A stretch of 64,000 bases of DNA from Candidatus Caenarcanales bacterium (lineage in GTDB: Bacteria; Cyanobacteriota; Vampirovibrionia; LMEP-6097), in NCBI GenBank assembly GCA_013216135.1, contig JABSOS010000012.1, positions 1-64,000 of the forward strand, in the 5' to 3' direction. Positions 51,869-60,254 of this stretch are shown here, one piece after another. The position numbers and the translations under genes were made by a program. The notes under the pieces were generated by a model. It was not told the origin of the DNA. It ran no database searches and saw nothing but the letters and a program-made list of their open reading frames with translations. Numbering within the stretch: the first letter of the stretch is position 1; every line of letters begins with the position of its first letter.

Positions 51869-52666
51869 CTATACCGAAAACTTTGCTATTAAATCCCTAT
51901 GTTTAGTATTTTGCAGAAACACGAAGTTTGACTCTAAGTCTTCTTCTGACATATGTGGGTAGAGTTTTAATTTATTATTTTCAAGAATTTTATAGCAAGA
52001 ATAGTCATACTCATTTAGGTAATGGATTAGATCATTTGGATGATAGTTGAAATGCTTAGTCCATTTGCGAACCATTTCTAAAAAGAAGATTGGTTGATGT
52101 TTGTGAATTAGGTTATGAGCTCCTTGTAACACTAATAGCTCAGCCCCCTCTACATCGATTTTAATAAAATCAGGTTTGGTTTCTGCAGTAGTAAAGCTAT
52201 CCAATGTTTTTAAATCTATATCAGTTAACTTTTCATCAGAGTGGCTATCAATGGTGTTTGCAAGGCTAGTATGAGCTGAGTTCATTGGATCATAGTATAT
52301 TTGAGCTTTAGTATTTTGATTTGAGAAACCAAATTGATATGTTTTAATATTTTCAAATTTATTTAAATCAAGATTCTGCTTTAAGTCATGGAATAAATCT
52401 TGAACTGGTTCAAATGCATGAATAGTAGCATTTGGAAAGCGGGCTGCTAGCTCTAAACTAAACCAACCACAGTTTGCTCCTACGTCATAAATATTTTTAC
52501 AGTTTTGAGCTAAGCTAAGAACCATATTTATTTCTTTGTTTTCATATTCACCGAAATTAAGTGCTTCAGATTGAGGAATTCTTTTATCACCTGGTCTTAA
52601 GTGCATTTTAATACCAGTGTTTGTAAAGCTTATTATTACAGAGCCAGCGATGATTTCAATTTTCAA
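51869..52666 (-). CDS. FkbM-family methyltransferase
   Basis: A SAM-dependent O-methyltransferase of the FkbM type, common in glycan loci. Motif I is IYDVGANCGWFSLELAARFPNATIHAFEP, followed by NKFENIKTYQFGFSNQNTKAQIYYDPMNSAHTSL and LKTLDSFTTAETKPDFIKIDVEGAELLVLQGA (the conserved KIDVEGxE). The start is TTG, immediately after an in-frame TAA, and its first bases overlap the TGA of a short upstream frame (TTGA). That short frame was broken by the insertion sequence just upstream, which probably also separates this operon from its promoter. Confidence 0.85.
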   Translation of the reverse strand: MKIEIIAGSVIISFTNTGIKMHLRPGDKRIPQSEALNFGEYENKEINMVLSLAQNCKNIYDVGANCGWFSLELAARFPNATIHAFEPVQDLFHDLKQNLDLNKFENIKTYQFGFSNQNTKAQIYYDPMNSAHTSLANTIDSHSDEKLTDIDLKTLDSFTTAETKPDFIKIDVEGAELLVLQGAHNLIHKHQPIFFLEMVRKWTKHFNYHPNDLIHYLNEYDYSCYKILENNKLKLYPHMSEEDLESNFVFLQNTKHRDLIAKFSV

Positions 52667-52747
52667 TTATGGAATTATCTAGTTTTTGTGCAAAATCAAA
52701 CAAAACTAAATTTTTTTGAGATTGTTCTTCGATGAATTTCTCTTTAG

Positions 52748-53549
52748 CAGGAGTTACGCGAAACTCAAAGAAAGTAGGTAAGCCCTAACGGCATCTCTGA
52801 CAATATCCCATTTTTGTTGATACCAAGATATTCCTTTTTTGTATCTAAATATTTCTAACTTAATAAATGCTCTAATTGAACAAAATATATGATTTTTTTG
52901 AGCTTGTGCTTTTCTCATATAAGATTTTTCTAACCCACACAACTGTTTTAAACCTCTATGTAAGTTCTCGATAGCCCATCTTTTTTCTCCTTTATCCTGG
53001 AATTCATCATAGTCCCAGAGATTAAGATCGTTAGTAATTGTGAATTTTGCTTTTTCTCCTTTCATTTCTCTTTTCATGATTAATACATAGCCAAAATCTT
53101 TCAACCAAACCTTCTTAACTTGTTTTTCAGCTAAGTCAAGTTCACCGATACTTACCCATGTACCTTTAATTTCACTAACTTTTCGATTAACTTTTATGTC
53201 AGCAATGAAGTTTCATCCTTTCCTGGCAACAGTTTTTAAGTTTTTCTGTGAAGCAAACCAGCTATCAAATAGAGTATAACTAGGCTCTAAACCTTTCTCT
53301 TCACAGGCATTTAGCATTTCCAAAAAATGATCATTTTTTGTTTTTGAATCTTCTTCCCTGTTGTAAATCCGGTAATCTACTGGTGAAACTTGCTCTAGCT
53401 CTGTGCAACTATATTGTTTTTGCGTCGCTATTAGAAAATTGGTGTATAAATCTATATTTACTTTACTTGGTTTCACTAAAAATATTTTCGTACATCTTTA
53501 GTTTTTTGGCCAGCTTACATTAGTAAGAAGGAGTTTCGCGTAACTCCTG
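52748..53549 (-). mobile_element. Defective insertion sequence (IS4-superfamily, IS701-like) with intact ends
   Basis: The element is bounded by perfect 19-bp terminal inverted repeats, CAGGAGTTACGCGAAACTC (52748-52766) and its inverse (53531-53549). It is flanked by a 5-bp direct repeat TTTAG (52743-52747 and 53550-53554), the expected target-site duplication. The length is about 802 bp, too short for a full transposase of this type. The ends are undamaged, so it could still be mobilised by a transposase supplied elsewhere. It is inserted in the spacer between the minus-strand fkbM block and pseB. Confidence 0.9.
52754..53476 (-). pseudogene. Transposase remnant with internal deletion and in-frame TGA
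   Basis: The two ORF-track pieces (53213-53476 and 52754-53104) are in the same reading frame. They are separated by one TGA at 53213-53215 followed by NFIADIKVNRKVSEIKG, so a single nonsense codon (likely from a TGG) splits the protein. The N-terminal piece has VNIDLYTNFLIATQKQYSCTELE joined directly to SPVDYRIYNREEDSKTKNDHF. Relatives have roughly 90 more residues between these blocks, including the first catalytic Asp, so an internal deletion has occurred. The second Asp (LFDSWF) and the Glu (RWAIENLHRGLKQ) remain. The reading stops inside the terminal repeat. Confidence 0.88.
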
Positions 53550-53712
53550 TTTAGATAAGACCATTATTAATTTCAAGCCATAAAAATTAAAATAATTAAC
53601 TCGATTACTTTGATGATAATTAAACCTGCATTAAAGTCACTGGAGTAGGCTTATTCGGTTTGATATAAAAGTTACTTCTGTGGTAAGTTGAGAATAGATC
53701 TAAATAACTATA

Positions 53713-54723
53713 ATGCAGAAAAAATTAGGCTATAAAAGTTTTTTAATTACGGGTGGTACAGGCTCCTTTGGACAGGCATTGACTGGTTATTTACTTGAAA
53801 ATTTTGCTGACCAAATCGAAAGATTAGTTATATATTCTCGAGATGAATATAAACAGTCTGAAATGTCACAAAAATTTAGTCAGAAAGAATATCCACAAAT
53901 TAGATACTTTTTAGGTGATGTTCGTGATGAAGATCGTTTAATGAAAGCTTTTTATGAAGTTGAAGTTATTATTCATGCTGCTGCCCTGAAGCAAGTTCCA
54001 GCAACTGAATATAATCCTTTTGAATGTATTAAAACTAATGTACTCGGTGCTCAAAATATTATTAATGCTGCTCTTAAAACTAATATTAAAAAAGTTGTTG
54101 CATTGTCTACCGATAAAGCAGCAGCTCCTATTAATTTATATGGTGCAACTAAGTTATGTTCAGATAAACTGTTTGTTGCAGCGAATGCATTTGCACTTGA
54201 TATGGATTTAGCGGTTGTAAGATACGGAAATGTTATGTGCTCTCGAGGCTCAGTGATTCCCTTTTTCCTTAAGCAGAGAGAAACTGGTGTTATTCCGATA
54301 ACTCATGAAGATATGACTAGGTTTAATATTACTCTTGATAATGCTGTTGAGAATGTTATGCTCGCTTTGTATGATTCTTTTGGAGGGGAAATCTTTGTTC
54401 CTAAGTTACCTTCTTATCGAATTTTAGATTTAGCAAAGGCTATAGCTCCAGATTGCGAGCATAAATTGATAGGTTTACGTGCTGGAGAGAAGATACACGA
54501 AGAGATGATAACGAGATCAGATTCTCATCAGACTTATGATTTTGATGATCATTATCGAATACTTCCATATTCTTTAAGTAAAAAACTTTGTGATTATATC
54601 GAAGCTTCTGGGGCTAAGAAAGTATCAGAATACTTTTCATATAATTCTGGTGATAATGATGTCTGGTTAAGTCCAGAAGAGTTAAGGACTTTAATAAGTG
54701 ATGAAGTCGGTTATGCAATATAA
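53713..54723 (+). CDS. pseB: UDP-GlcNAc 4,6-dehydratase (inverting)
   Basis: First enzyme of pseudaminic acid synthesis: it dehydrates UDP-GlcNAc with C5 inversion. Motifs are the NADP site FLITGGTGSFGQALTGYLL, YSRDEYKQSEM, GDVRDEDRLMKAF, HAAALKQVPATEYNPFE, LSTDKAAAPINLYGATKL (with the PseB-type Lys instead of a Tyr in the first position of the catalytic motif) and VRYGNVMCSRGSVIPFF. Length 336 aa is standard. It has no Shine-Dalgarno sequence. The overlap with pseC and the following methylase make a plus-strand pseB-pseC-methylase operon. Confidence 0.93.
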   Translation: MQKKLGYKSFLITGGTGSFGQALTGYLLENFADQIERLVIYSRDEYKQSEMSQKFSQKEYPQIRYFLGDVRDEDRLMKAFYEVEVIIHAAALKQVPATEYNPFECIKTNVLGAQNIINAALKTNIKKVVALSTDKAAAPINLYGATKLCSDKLFVAANAFALDMDLAVVRYGNVMCSRGSVIPFFLKQRETGVIPITHEDMTRFNITLDNAVENVMLALYDSFGGEIFVPKLPSYRILDLAKAIAPDCEHKLIGLRAGEKIHEEMITRSDSHQTYDFDDHYRILPYSLSKKLCDYIEASGAKKVSEYFSYNSGDNDVWLSPEELRTLISDEVGYAI

Positions 54724-55861
54724 AATTCCTTATGGAAAACAGACTATTGATGATGCTGATTTGAATGCAGTTGTTGAGACATTAAAATCTGATTTCTTAA
54801 CTCAGGGACCTAAGGTTGTAGAATTTGAGAAGCAAATAGCAGAGTATTGTGGTGCTAAGTATGCAGTTGCTTGTTCAAGTGGTACAGCAGCTCTTCATAT
54901 GTCTTATAGAGTATTAAACCTTAAGCTTGAAGAGAAAAAGGTTTTAACTACTTCTCTAAGTTTCTCTGCGACGACAAATGCGATGTTATATTGTAATTTG
55001 ACTCCTGAGTTTGTAGATATTGATCCACAAAATTATTGTATTTCTATTGAGGCTATTGAGGAGAAATTAAAATCTGACCATGAAAACTATATTGGTATTT
55101 CTTTAGTTCACTTTGCTGGTTTACCTGTAGACATGAAAAGAATTAAAGAAATTGCAGATAAGTATAATTTATGGGTAGTAGAAGATGCTTGTCATGCACT
55201 TGGTGCGGAGCTTAGCTACGATAATAAAATATCTAAAATTGGTTCATCTGAGTTTTCTTCTTGCTCAACTTTTTCTTTTCATCCAGTAAAACATATCACA
55301 ACTGGAGAAGGTGGTGTCATTACTACTAATGATGATGCTTTATATGAGAAATTGATGCTCTTAAGATCTCACGGAATCAAAAAGAACTCAGAAGAAAAAG
55401 ATGAATTATGGAAACAAGATCTCATTGAGCTTGGTTTTAACTATCGTATGCCTGATATTAACGCTGCTTTAGGAATATCGCAGTTAAACAAGTTAGATGG
55501 TTTTATTCTTAAAAGAAATGAGATAGCAAAGCTTTATGATCAGGAGTTGACAGGGCTTCCTTTAGTGTTACCTAAGAGTAATGGATCCAAGCACAAGCAT
55601 GCTTATCACCTATATGTAATTCTAACTGAGAAGAGAAAAGATTTATATCATTTCTTAAGAGAAAAAGGTATTTTTACACAAGTACACTATGTGCCCATTC
55701 ACCAAATGACTTTGTATAAAGAAACATTGGGGCAAAACTTGAATTTGAAAAATACGGACTATTACTATGAACGGTGTTTAAGTTTACCGATTTACCCTAA
55801 ATTATCTCGTGAAGAGCAGAGTTATGTAATATCTAATGTTAGGAGGTTTTTTCAAGATTAA
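54713..55861 (+). CDS. pseC: UDP-4-amino-sugar aminotransferase
   Basis: PLP-dependent aminotransferase, second step of the pseudaminic pathway. The N-terminus IPYGKQTIDDADLNAVVETLKSDFLTQGP is diagnostic of PseC. VACSSGTAALHMSY binds PLP phosphate, VVEDACHALGA has the PLP Asp, and FSFHPVKHITTGEGG carries the PLP Lys. The C-terminal GIFTQVHYVPIHQMTLY is typical of sugar aminotransferases. Of several in-frame starts (54698 GTG, 54701 ATG, 54713 ATG), the last gives the conserved MQYKIPYG start and overlaps pseB by 11 nt. Confidence 0.93.
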   Translation: MQYKIPYGKQTIDDADLNAVVETLKSDFLTQGPKVVEFEKQIAEYCGAKYAVACSSGTAALHMSYRVLNLKLEEKKVLTTSLSFSATTNAMLYCNLTPEFVDIDPQNYCISIEAIEEKLKSDHENYIGISLVHFAGLPVDMKRIKEIADKYNLWVVEDACHALGAELSYDNKISKIGSSEFSSCSTFSFHPVKHITTGEGGVITTNDDALYEKLMLLRSHGIKKNSEEKDELWKQDLIELGFNYRMPDINAALGISQLNKLDGFILKRNEIAKLYDQELTGLPLVLPKSNGSKHKHAYHLYVILTEKRKDLYHFLREKGIFTQVHYVPIHQMTLYKETLGQNLNLKNTDYYYERCLSLPIYPKLSREEQSYVISNVRRFFQD

Positions 55862-55939
55862 TATTGGGAAAGTAATAAAATAAGTATAATCTAATACAAA
55901 TATTTGAATGATACTTGCTAATCAAGAAGGAAAAATGTA

Positions 55940-56554
55940 ATGTATAAAACTGAGCAGGAAGATTTTTGGGCTGGAGACTTTGGTTCTAAATATATTGAAA
56001 GAAATGATACTCCAGAATACTTAGCTTCAAGTATTGCTTTTTTTACAAAAATTCTTAATAAAACTAGAAATGTTTCTAATATTATTGAATTTGGAGCAAA
56101 TATAGGACTTAATCTCAAGGCAATAAAAGCTTTAAAGCCTGAAAGTCAATTAACTGCTGTTGAAATTAATGAGCAAGCTTGTAAACATTTAGAAAAAATT
56201 GATTATATTAATACCGTAAATGATTCCATTTTAAACTATGAAAGTACAGATCGTTTTGATATGTCTTTTGTTAAAGGTGTGTTGATTCATATAAATCCAG
56301 ATATTCTTGATATAGTATACAGTTTACTTTATACGAGTTCAAAAAAATATATTATGATTGCTGAATATTATAATCCAACTCCAGTTTCGATTTCATATAG
56401 AGGTTATGAAAAAAAGCTTTTTAAAAGAGATTTTGCTGGTGAAATCATGGATTTATATTCAGATCTTCGGCTTATAGACTATGGCTTTATATACTATAGG
56501 GATAATAATTTTTCGCAAGATGATATTACGTGGTTTCTCTTAGAAAAAATATGA
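55940..56554 (+). CDS. Pseudaminic-acid-biosynthesis-associated methylase
   Basis: A class I SAM methyltransferase matching the family named for its place in pseudaminic loci: the N-terminus EQEDFWAGDFGSKYIERND, motif I IIEFGANIGLNLKAIK, AVEINEQACKHLEK, FVKGVLIHINPD and the C-terminal YYNPTPVSISYRGYEKKLFKRDFAGEIMD. An AAGGA Shine-Dalgarno lies 10 nt before the ATG. It is 78 bp downstream of pseC on the same strand. It probably methylates the nonulosonic acid or an intermediate; the target position is unknown. Confidence 0.87.
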   Translation: MYKTEQEDFWAGDFGSKYIERNDTPEYLASSIAFFTKILNKTRNVSNIIEFGANIGLNLKAIKALKPESQLTAVEINEQACKHLEKIDYINTVNDSILNYESTDRFDMSFVKGVLIHINPDILDIVYSLLYTSSKKYIMIAEYYNPTPVSISYRGYEKKLFKRDFAGEIMDLYSDLRLIDYGFIYYRDNNFSQDDITWFLLEKI

Positions 56555-56555
56555 A

Positions 56556-58133
56556 TCAGAAGCCATGGTCACCACCAAATATTCCACTGCCATTATCTGT
56601 AAAATACCAAGTATATATCCAGTAATTATTACTTGATATACTAACCCAACCGTTCTCATCGTTTAAATGGTTTTTAATATCTAAATTTTCGTTTAGGTAA
56701 AACCAATAAGATCCATTCGGCTGAATTGTAATTTCTTTTTTTATTGGCTCATGTTTACTTTGTGACCAAAAAGATATTGTTATTTGTGCTTTTTGAGAAT
56801 AACTTTTGAATTGAGAAAAATTAGTTACTATAAAAAAGCTATTTCTTGATTTAACTAATGGTAACCAGCGAAGTGTAGCTTTTTGAGTAGGATAATTTTC
56901 AAGTGGGTAAAAAGCTGCAAAACATATATTTGAGGGAATATCAAACTCCTTATTTTTTTGACCAATATTGAGTCCCAGTTTAAAACGTTTGGAGACCTCA
57001 TTATTAGCTGAACTGAAGTTAACCTGTGCAATAAGATCGGTATTTAAAAGTTCCATTTGATTAAAACTTCCCAGTATATTTCTAAAATTTATATATGACC
57101 AATCTACCCCTTCCTTATTACTATAAACGGGAGATTTGGCTATAAATGTACCAAATTTATCAAAGAATAAACATTCATAATTATAATCAAATTGACAATG
57201 GAGTGGATATATTACTAACTCTGAGTATAAGGGGTATTTGGAATCTCCTTTAAAAGAGCAAGGAACAGAGACGGTATAATCAAAGTACATTTGGGGATGA
57301 TAATTTTTCACATAATTATTATTATCTTTTGATTTATTTGAAGAGTTATAAAAAGTATGAGTAATTGATATTGCTTCCTTATCTTTTCTGTAGTTCCCAA
57401 CAATAAATCTTGGATAAGAGTTCTGAATATTGTGTTTGATATTGACAAGTCCTTTTTGCTTATTGAAAAACTCTTTTTCGTACTTTGAGAGTAAATCAAC
57501 CCAACATACTTGCCTAGCTTTTAAATTAGTTAAATTTATTTTTTTTTTGAAAGTTTGATTTTCATTATTAATAAATTCACAATTTAGAGTAGTGTTGTCG
57601 AGAGATGAATTGCCATTGCAAAAAAATATGTAAGGGAGTAAATCATTGTCAGGTAAAATATCAAAACCACTTTGAGAGTCAATTATATTATGATTTACAG
57701 TTTGGTCTTGAGATGTATTAAAAATTCTTTGACAAGTGTGTACAAAGCTAGCAAATTTTTGAGATTTTAAAATAAGAACAACAGCAGGGAAACTAAATCT
57801 TAAGTCTTGGCTTGAAAAGATTTCAACTTCGACGGAACCTAAAAAATTAGTATCTTGATTAGTAAGCTTAAGCGTATCTTTTATTGATATAGAGAATGCT
57901 TGTATATCAATAAAAGTGTATTTAATTTTTTTTATGGCTTGAGCATTCTCGTCATAGAATGACACTAATACGCTTATATCATTAACTTTAACCCTAAGAA
58001 ACCAATAGGAAAGGAATGTTATTTCAGAGTCAATATCTTTATTAATTAAAAATGGAAATAGAGCTGAAGAACGAAAGCAAGGCTGATAGTTTAAGGGGAG
58101 TTCTTCAAAGACTTCTTTGTTAGTTGTGTTCAT
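56556..58133 (-). CDS. Large uncharacterised protein of glycan locus
   Basis: The 525-residue protein has no signal peptide, membrane helix or known catalytic motif. It is rich in aromatic residues, Asn and Ser and reads as beta-strand dominated (PEIT-type strands, SYWFLRVKVNDISVLVSFYDE, ITISFWSQSKHEPIKKEITIQPNGSYWFYLNENL), with an aromatic-rich end NNYWIYTWYFTDNGSGIFGGDHGF. A carbohydrate-binding or glycan-modifying role fits the neighbourhood only. It overlaps the start of the TylF-type gene by 14 nt and converges with the methylase gene, with stops 1 bp apart. Confidence 0.65.
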   Translation of the reverse strand: MNTTNKEVFEELPLNYQPCFRSSALFPFLINKDIDSEITFLSYWFLRVKVNDISVLVSFYDENAQAIKKIKYTFIDIQAFSISIKDTLKLTNQDTNFLGSVEVEIFSSQDLRFSFPAVVLILKSQKFASFVHTCQRIFNTSQDQTVNHNIIDSQSGFDILPDNDLLPYIFFCNGNSSLDNTTLNCEFINNENQTFKKKINLTNLKARQVCWVDLLSKYEKEFFNKQKGLVNIKHNIQNSYPRFIVGNYRKDKEAISITHTFYNSSNKSKDNNNYVKNYHPQMYFDYTVSVPCSFKGDSKYPLYSELVIYPLHCQFDYNYECLFFDKFGTFIAKSPVYSNKEGVDWSYINFRNILGSFNQMELLNTDLIAQVNFSSANNEVSKRFKLGLNIGQKNKEFDIPSNICFAAFYPLENYPTQKATLRWLPLVKSRNSFFIVTNFSQFKSYSQKAQITISFWSQSKHEPIKKEITIQPNGSYWFYLNENLDIKNHLNDENGWVSISSNNYWIYTWYFTDNGSGIFGGDHGF

Positions 58134-58818
58134 GAGGGTTCCATATGCAGTAACATGCTGTGTGGGTAATTGGTAATTTTTTAATTACACATCCTTTATG
58201 TTTCTCTAAAAACTCGTCAACGGCAGATGTCTCTCCGTGAATAATATTGTAATCATCAAATATTATTAGGGCTCCATTCACTAAATGTTCACAAATATGA
58301 TCTAATATAAATTTTGCAGGCTCATATATATCTACGTCAATATGAACAAGCGATAATTTAAGAGCAGGGTTGCTGTTTAGAAAAGATGGGAGAGTATTCA
58401 TTATATCCCCACCTACCAGTTCATAATTTAAGAAATTTTTTTGATCTAAAATACTTTTGAGTTCATTTTCGTTGTAAGGAAGACCACTATGCTCACTAAA
58501 AAAATTAACAAAAGCTTGATCAGAGAAAGCATTCTCTTTTGGTGGTTGAGGGAAAGTCGCAAAAGTATCAAATCCAATTACTTTCCTTGAATTTTGTGAT
58601 TCTAACATTTCTCTAAAAGCAAGAAGCCTTATTAGGGAATTACCTTTAAAAACGCCAAATTCTATAACATCACCTGGTAGATTTATAATCTTCTTATAGA
58701 GTTCGTAGTGAGCTATTATTTTTGCGATTCTACGCGATTCACAAGTGTAATAAAATCCATTTTCATAGTCAAACGATTTTGCTAGGTCGTACATACACGT
58801 ATCATATTGATTTTTCAA
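58120..58818 (-). CDS. TylF/macrocin-type O-methyltransferase
   Basis: A SAM- and metal-dependent sugar O-methyltransferase family member. The SAM site is GDVIEFGVFKGNSLIRLLAF, then KVIGFDTFATFP, LVGGDIMNTLPSFL, LSLVHIDVDIYEPAKFILDHI and GALIIFDDYNIIHGETSAVDEF, with the metal-binding Asp residues in DVD and FDDY. The 232-aa length is typical. It lies in the long minus-strand operon headed by pseG, between the LmbE-type deacetylase and the unknown 525-aa gene. It probably methylates a hydroxyl of a surface sugar. Confidence 0.87.
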   Translation of the reverse strand: MKNQYDTCMYDLAKSFDYENGFYYTCESRRIAKIIAHYELYKKIINLPGDVIEFGVFKGNSLIRLLAFREMLESQNSRKVIGFDTFATFPQPPKENAFSDQAFVNFFSEHSGLPYNENELKSILDQKNFLNYELVGGDIMNTLPSFLNSNPALKLSLVHIDVDIYEPAKFILDHICEHLVNGALIIFDDYNIIHGETSAVDEFLEKHKGCVIKKLPITHTACYCIWNPHEHN

Positions 58819-58844
58819 ATTACTGTCAAGCTAATAGATAATAG

Positions 58845-59516
58845 TTAATTAAATTGTCTATGGATAAAGAATGATTCTGCTTTTTCACAGCCAATTAGCG
58901 AACCTCTATAAATAGCAAGGCTAGTTAGACTTTGAAGAGATCTTGGATGTGGAAACTCTCTTAATTCATTTGAATATTGTTTTAAACATTCAATTTTTTT
59001 ATCCCAGTATTCAGTAATATCTACAAATTTATTTGGAGAAAAATATTTCTCAGAAAAATTCCAATTTGATGCAGATGGTATTTCAAAAAAATTAATTTCT
59101 GAAATCGTTGAATTTGGAAGCGGTCTTGCAGCAGTAATTAGTGCTTTTGAAGTTAGCATATGGTCAATATTTAAATCATGTGGATGGTGCGTATAAATCT
59201 TAGTTGGCATGAAGTTTTTAATCTCATCTTCTAATACTTTCACAATATTAAGAAGAGGAATAGAATCAAATTTATTATCTGGGAAATCATAAAAAGTAAA
59301 ATCTTCAATACCCATAACAGACAATGCACTCAAACATTGTTGTTTTCTTTCATTAATATTTTGACAATTAATATTATCTCTTGAACTCTCCCCATCAGAT
59401 AAATAAATAATTTTAACAGAACTACCATTCGCTAAATACTTTAGTAAAGTACCACAACAACCAAGAATTTCATCATCTGGGTGGGCTGCTATAACTAAAA
59501 TATTATGCTTAATCAT
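58845..59516 (-). CDS. PIG-L/LmbE-family N-deacetylase
   Basis: Zinc-dependent deacetylases of this family remove acetyl from N-acetyl sugars such as GlcNAc derivatives. The metal and catalytic motif AHPDDEILGCCGTLLKYL is at residues 11-28, the second motif THHPHDLNIDHM supplies the other His ligands, and YLSDGESS is the substrate loop. The 223-aa protein is complete and cytosolic. In this operon it could deacetylate an acetamido-sugar before a different acyl or amino group is added. The WbqC-like gene is 9 bp upstream. Confidence 0.9.
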   Translation of the reverse strand: MIKHNILVIAAHPDDEILGCCGTLLKYLANGSSVKIIYLSDGESSRDNINCQNINERKQQCLSALSVMGIEDFTFYDFPDNKFDSIPLLNIVKVLEDEIKNFMPTKIYTHHPHDLNIDHMLTSKALITAARPLPNSTISEINFFEIPSASNWNFSEKYFSPNKFVDITEYWDKKIECLKQYSNELREFPHPRSLQSLTSLAIYRGSLIGCEKAESFFIHRQFN

Positions 59517-59525
59517 ATATTTTAG

Positions 59526-60254
59526 TTATTTTGACTCCAAATTGATATTTTGGGTAATTAAATTTTTCACATACTCCTTCCCCTCATTAAAATAACAGTC
59601 TAACCAGGTTAGCCAAGGAACAAATTGCTTTGAGTGATATTGATTATATATGGGGAATTTAAAATCATGAAAATAAAGCTTTATATTTTCTGATTCAAAT
59701 GAATCAGAATCTAAGTAATCACGTCCATTTGTTCCAGAGATATATTCTTTTATTGAACATGTTGAGCATAATTTTAGAATCTTTTCAGAGCCCTTATTTG
59801 TATCATGAAGTAATGAACTCTCAAATATTTCTGGTAGACTTAAATTTAAAAATTTAAAAGTATTTCTTAATGTTTTTATAAAGTATTTTACAAAATTCTT
59901 CTCACTTGACCCATAAATTGATCTGAAAATATTTTCATCAAAATATTTTGTCTGCTTATAAGCAAGATTTATTGCATTTTCATGAGCATCAACAAAATCA
60001 TCTTTGATATTTATATCCTTGATAATTGGCCTAGAAGATTTAGTCTTATCTATATTAATAGTAAGCCATTTAGGTTTCCCATTCATTAGTATTTTATTAC
60101 GATGTTCAACACACCTTCTTTGATGTTGCACATCATCTAAAATTACAAAAATATTTGAGTAATAAATTCTTTGCAAATAGTTTAATGCTGGTAGATACCT
60201 TGGCTGGCTGATCATGCCTTTTTTTTTATTTATAGAGGTAGATTGTAAAGTCAT
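59526..60254 (-). CDS. WbqC-like family protein
   Basis: Matches the WbqC family (PF08889), found in O-antigen and modified-sugar loci: MISQPRYLPALNYLQRIYYSNIFVILDDVQHQRRCVEHRNKIL with the conserved Q-P-x-Y/F-xP-W/L start and DDVQ, then KWLTINIDK, FEYSGTNGRDYL-type SGTNGRDYLDSDSF, and the late KQFVPWLTWLDCYFNEG. The biochemical role is not well defined, though an acyl or amino-acid transfer reaction on amino sugars has been suggested for the family. Adjacent to the deacetylase, this would make chemical sense. Its start overlaps the preceding methyltransferase by 29 nt. Confidence 0.85.
   Translation of the reverse strand: MTLQSTSINKKKGMISQPRYLPALNYLQRIYYSNIFVILDDVQHQRRCVEHRNKILMNGKPKWLTINIDKTKSSRPIIKDINIKDDFVDAHENAINLAYKQTKYFDENIFRSIYGSSEKNFVKYFIKTLRNTFKFLNLSLPEIFESSLLHDTNKGSEKILKLCSTCSIKEYISGTNGRDYLDSDSFESENIKLYFHDFKFPIYNQYHSKQFVPWLTWLDCYFNEGKEYVKNLITQNINLESK

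Noticed and set aside
53213-53215. In-frame TGA in the transposase as a sign that UGA encodes an amino acid in this genome
   Set aside because: Other genes, such as the 1095-aa repeat protein, the 55.9-kb methylase and the overlapping ATGA junctions, end sensibly at TGA, and the transposase is otherwise damaged. A nonsense mutation explains it.
53709-53714. TATAAT overlapping the pseB ATG as a promoter
   Set aside because: It includes the start codon itself, so it cannot serve as the -10 box for this gene.
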